Source of the DNA: JBGPBY01 sp041481485
GTDB lineage: Bacteria > Acidobacteriota > Terriglobia > 20CM-2-55-15
Reading direction: 5' to 3'
Assembly: GCA_041481485.1 (NCBI GenBank)
Contig: JBGPBY010000435.1
Span: forward strand, 1 to 6,425
DNA length: 6,425 bases
The notes beneath the pieces were generated by a model, which did no database searches, was not told where the DNA came from, and worked only from the letters and a program-made list of their open reading frames with translations. This document shows, piece after piece, positions 6,389-6,425 of this stretch (position 1 is its first letter; each line of letters starts with the position of its first letter). The translations under genes were made by a program, and so were the position numbers.

Positions 6389-6425
6389 GGCAGATCCCTT
6401 AGTAGGCTGTTTCATAAATACGCAC

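Noticed and set aside
1..6425. CRISPR array, tRNA or rRNA genes, phage or toxin-antitoxin modules
   Set aside because: I looked for spaced direct repeats, tRNA-like T-loops, rRNA motifs and small gene pairs and saw none.

Overview
The window looks like a chromosomal segment from a moderately GC-rich, free-living bacterium with a Gram-negative-type envelope. Acidobacteriota, or a similar soil phylum, is my best guess. It rests on gene content (a DUF4136 envelope protein, a ~900-residue GH63-like glucosidase paired with a GH13 enzyme) and on the style of the intergenic palindromes. No rRNA or other phylogenetic marker is present, so this is inference.

Layout. Bases 1-947 (minus strand) hold most of a glutaminase A gene with an N-terminal export signal; its last few dozen codons lie off the left edge. 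Bases 948-1324 form the gap between this gene and the divergent plus-strand genes. The gap is full of palindromes: two adjacent short hairpins (1045-1082) and a perfect 29-bp inverted repeat (1104-1132 / 1157-1185) whose arms are themselves palindromic, resembling a REP/BIME-type element. Bases 1325-4072 encode a GH63-like (MGH1-type) glucosidase that most likely starts at a TTG behind a strong ribosome binding site. It is followed after 13 bases by a GH13 alpha-amylase-family enzyme (4086-5630), probably in the same operon. After a 151-bp gap comes a small secreted DUF4136 protein (5782-6345). The window ends in a three-copy 12-bp repeat and a small hairpin.

Function. The two glycoside hydrolases have no export signal that I can see and both keep their catalytic motifs. 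They probably act together in the cytoplasm on an alpha-glucoside or storage glucan, but the substrate cannot be read from the sequence. The glutaminase (glutamine to glutamate plus ammonia) and the DUF4136 protein appear to be separate units acting in or near the cell envelope.

The least expected signal is a perfect 12-bp palindrome (5752-5763) just upstream of the DUF4136 gene. In its 16-bp context it matches 14 positions of the bacterial chromosome-partitioning site parS. I see no clearly new multi-gene system here; the genes belong to recognisable families.
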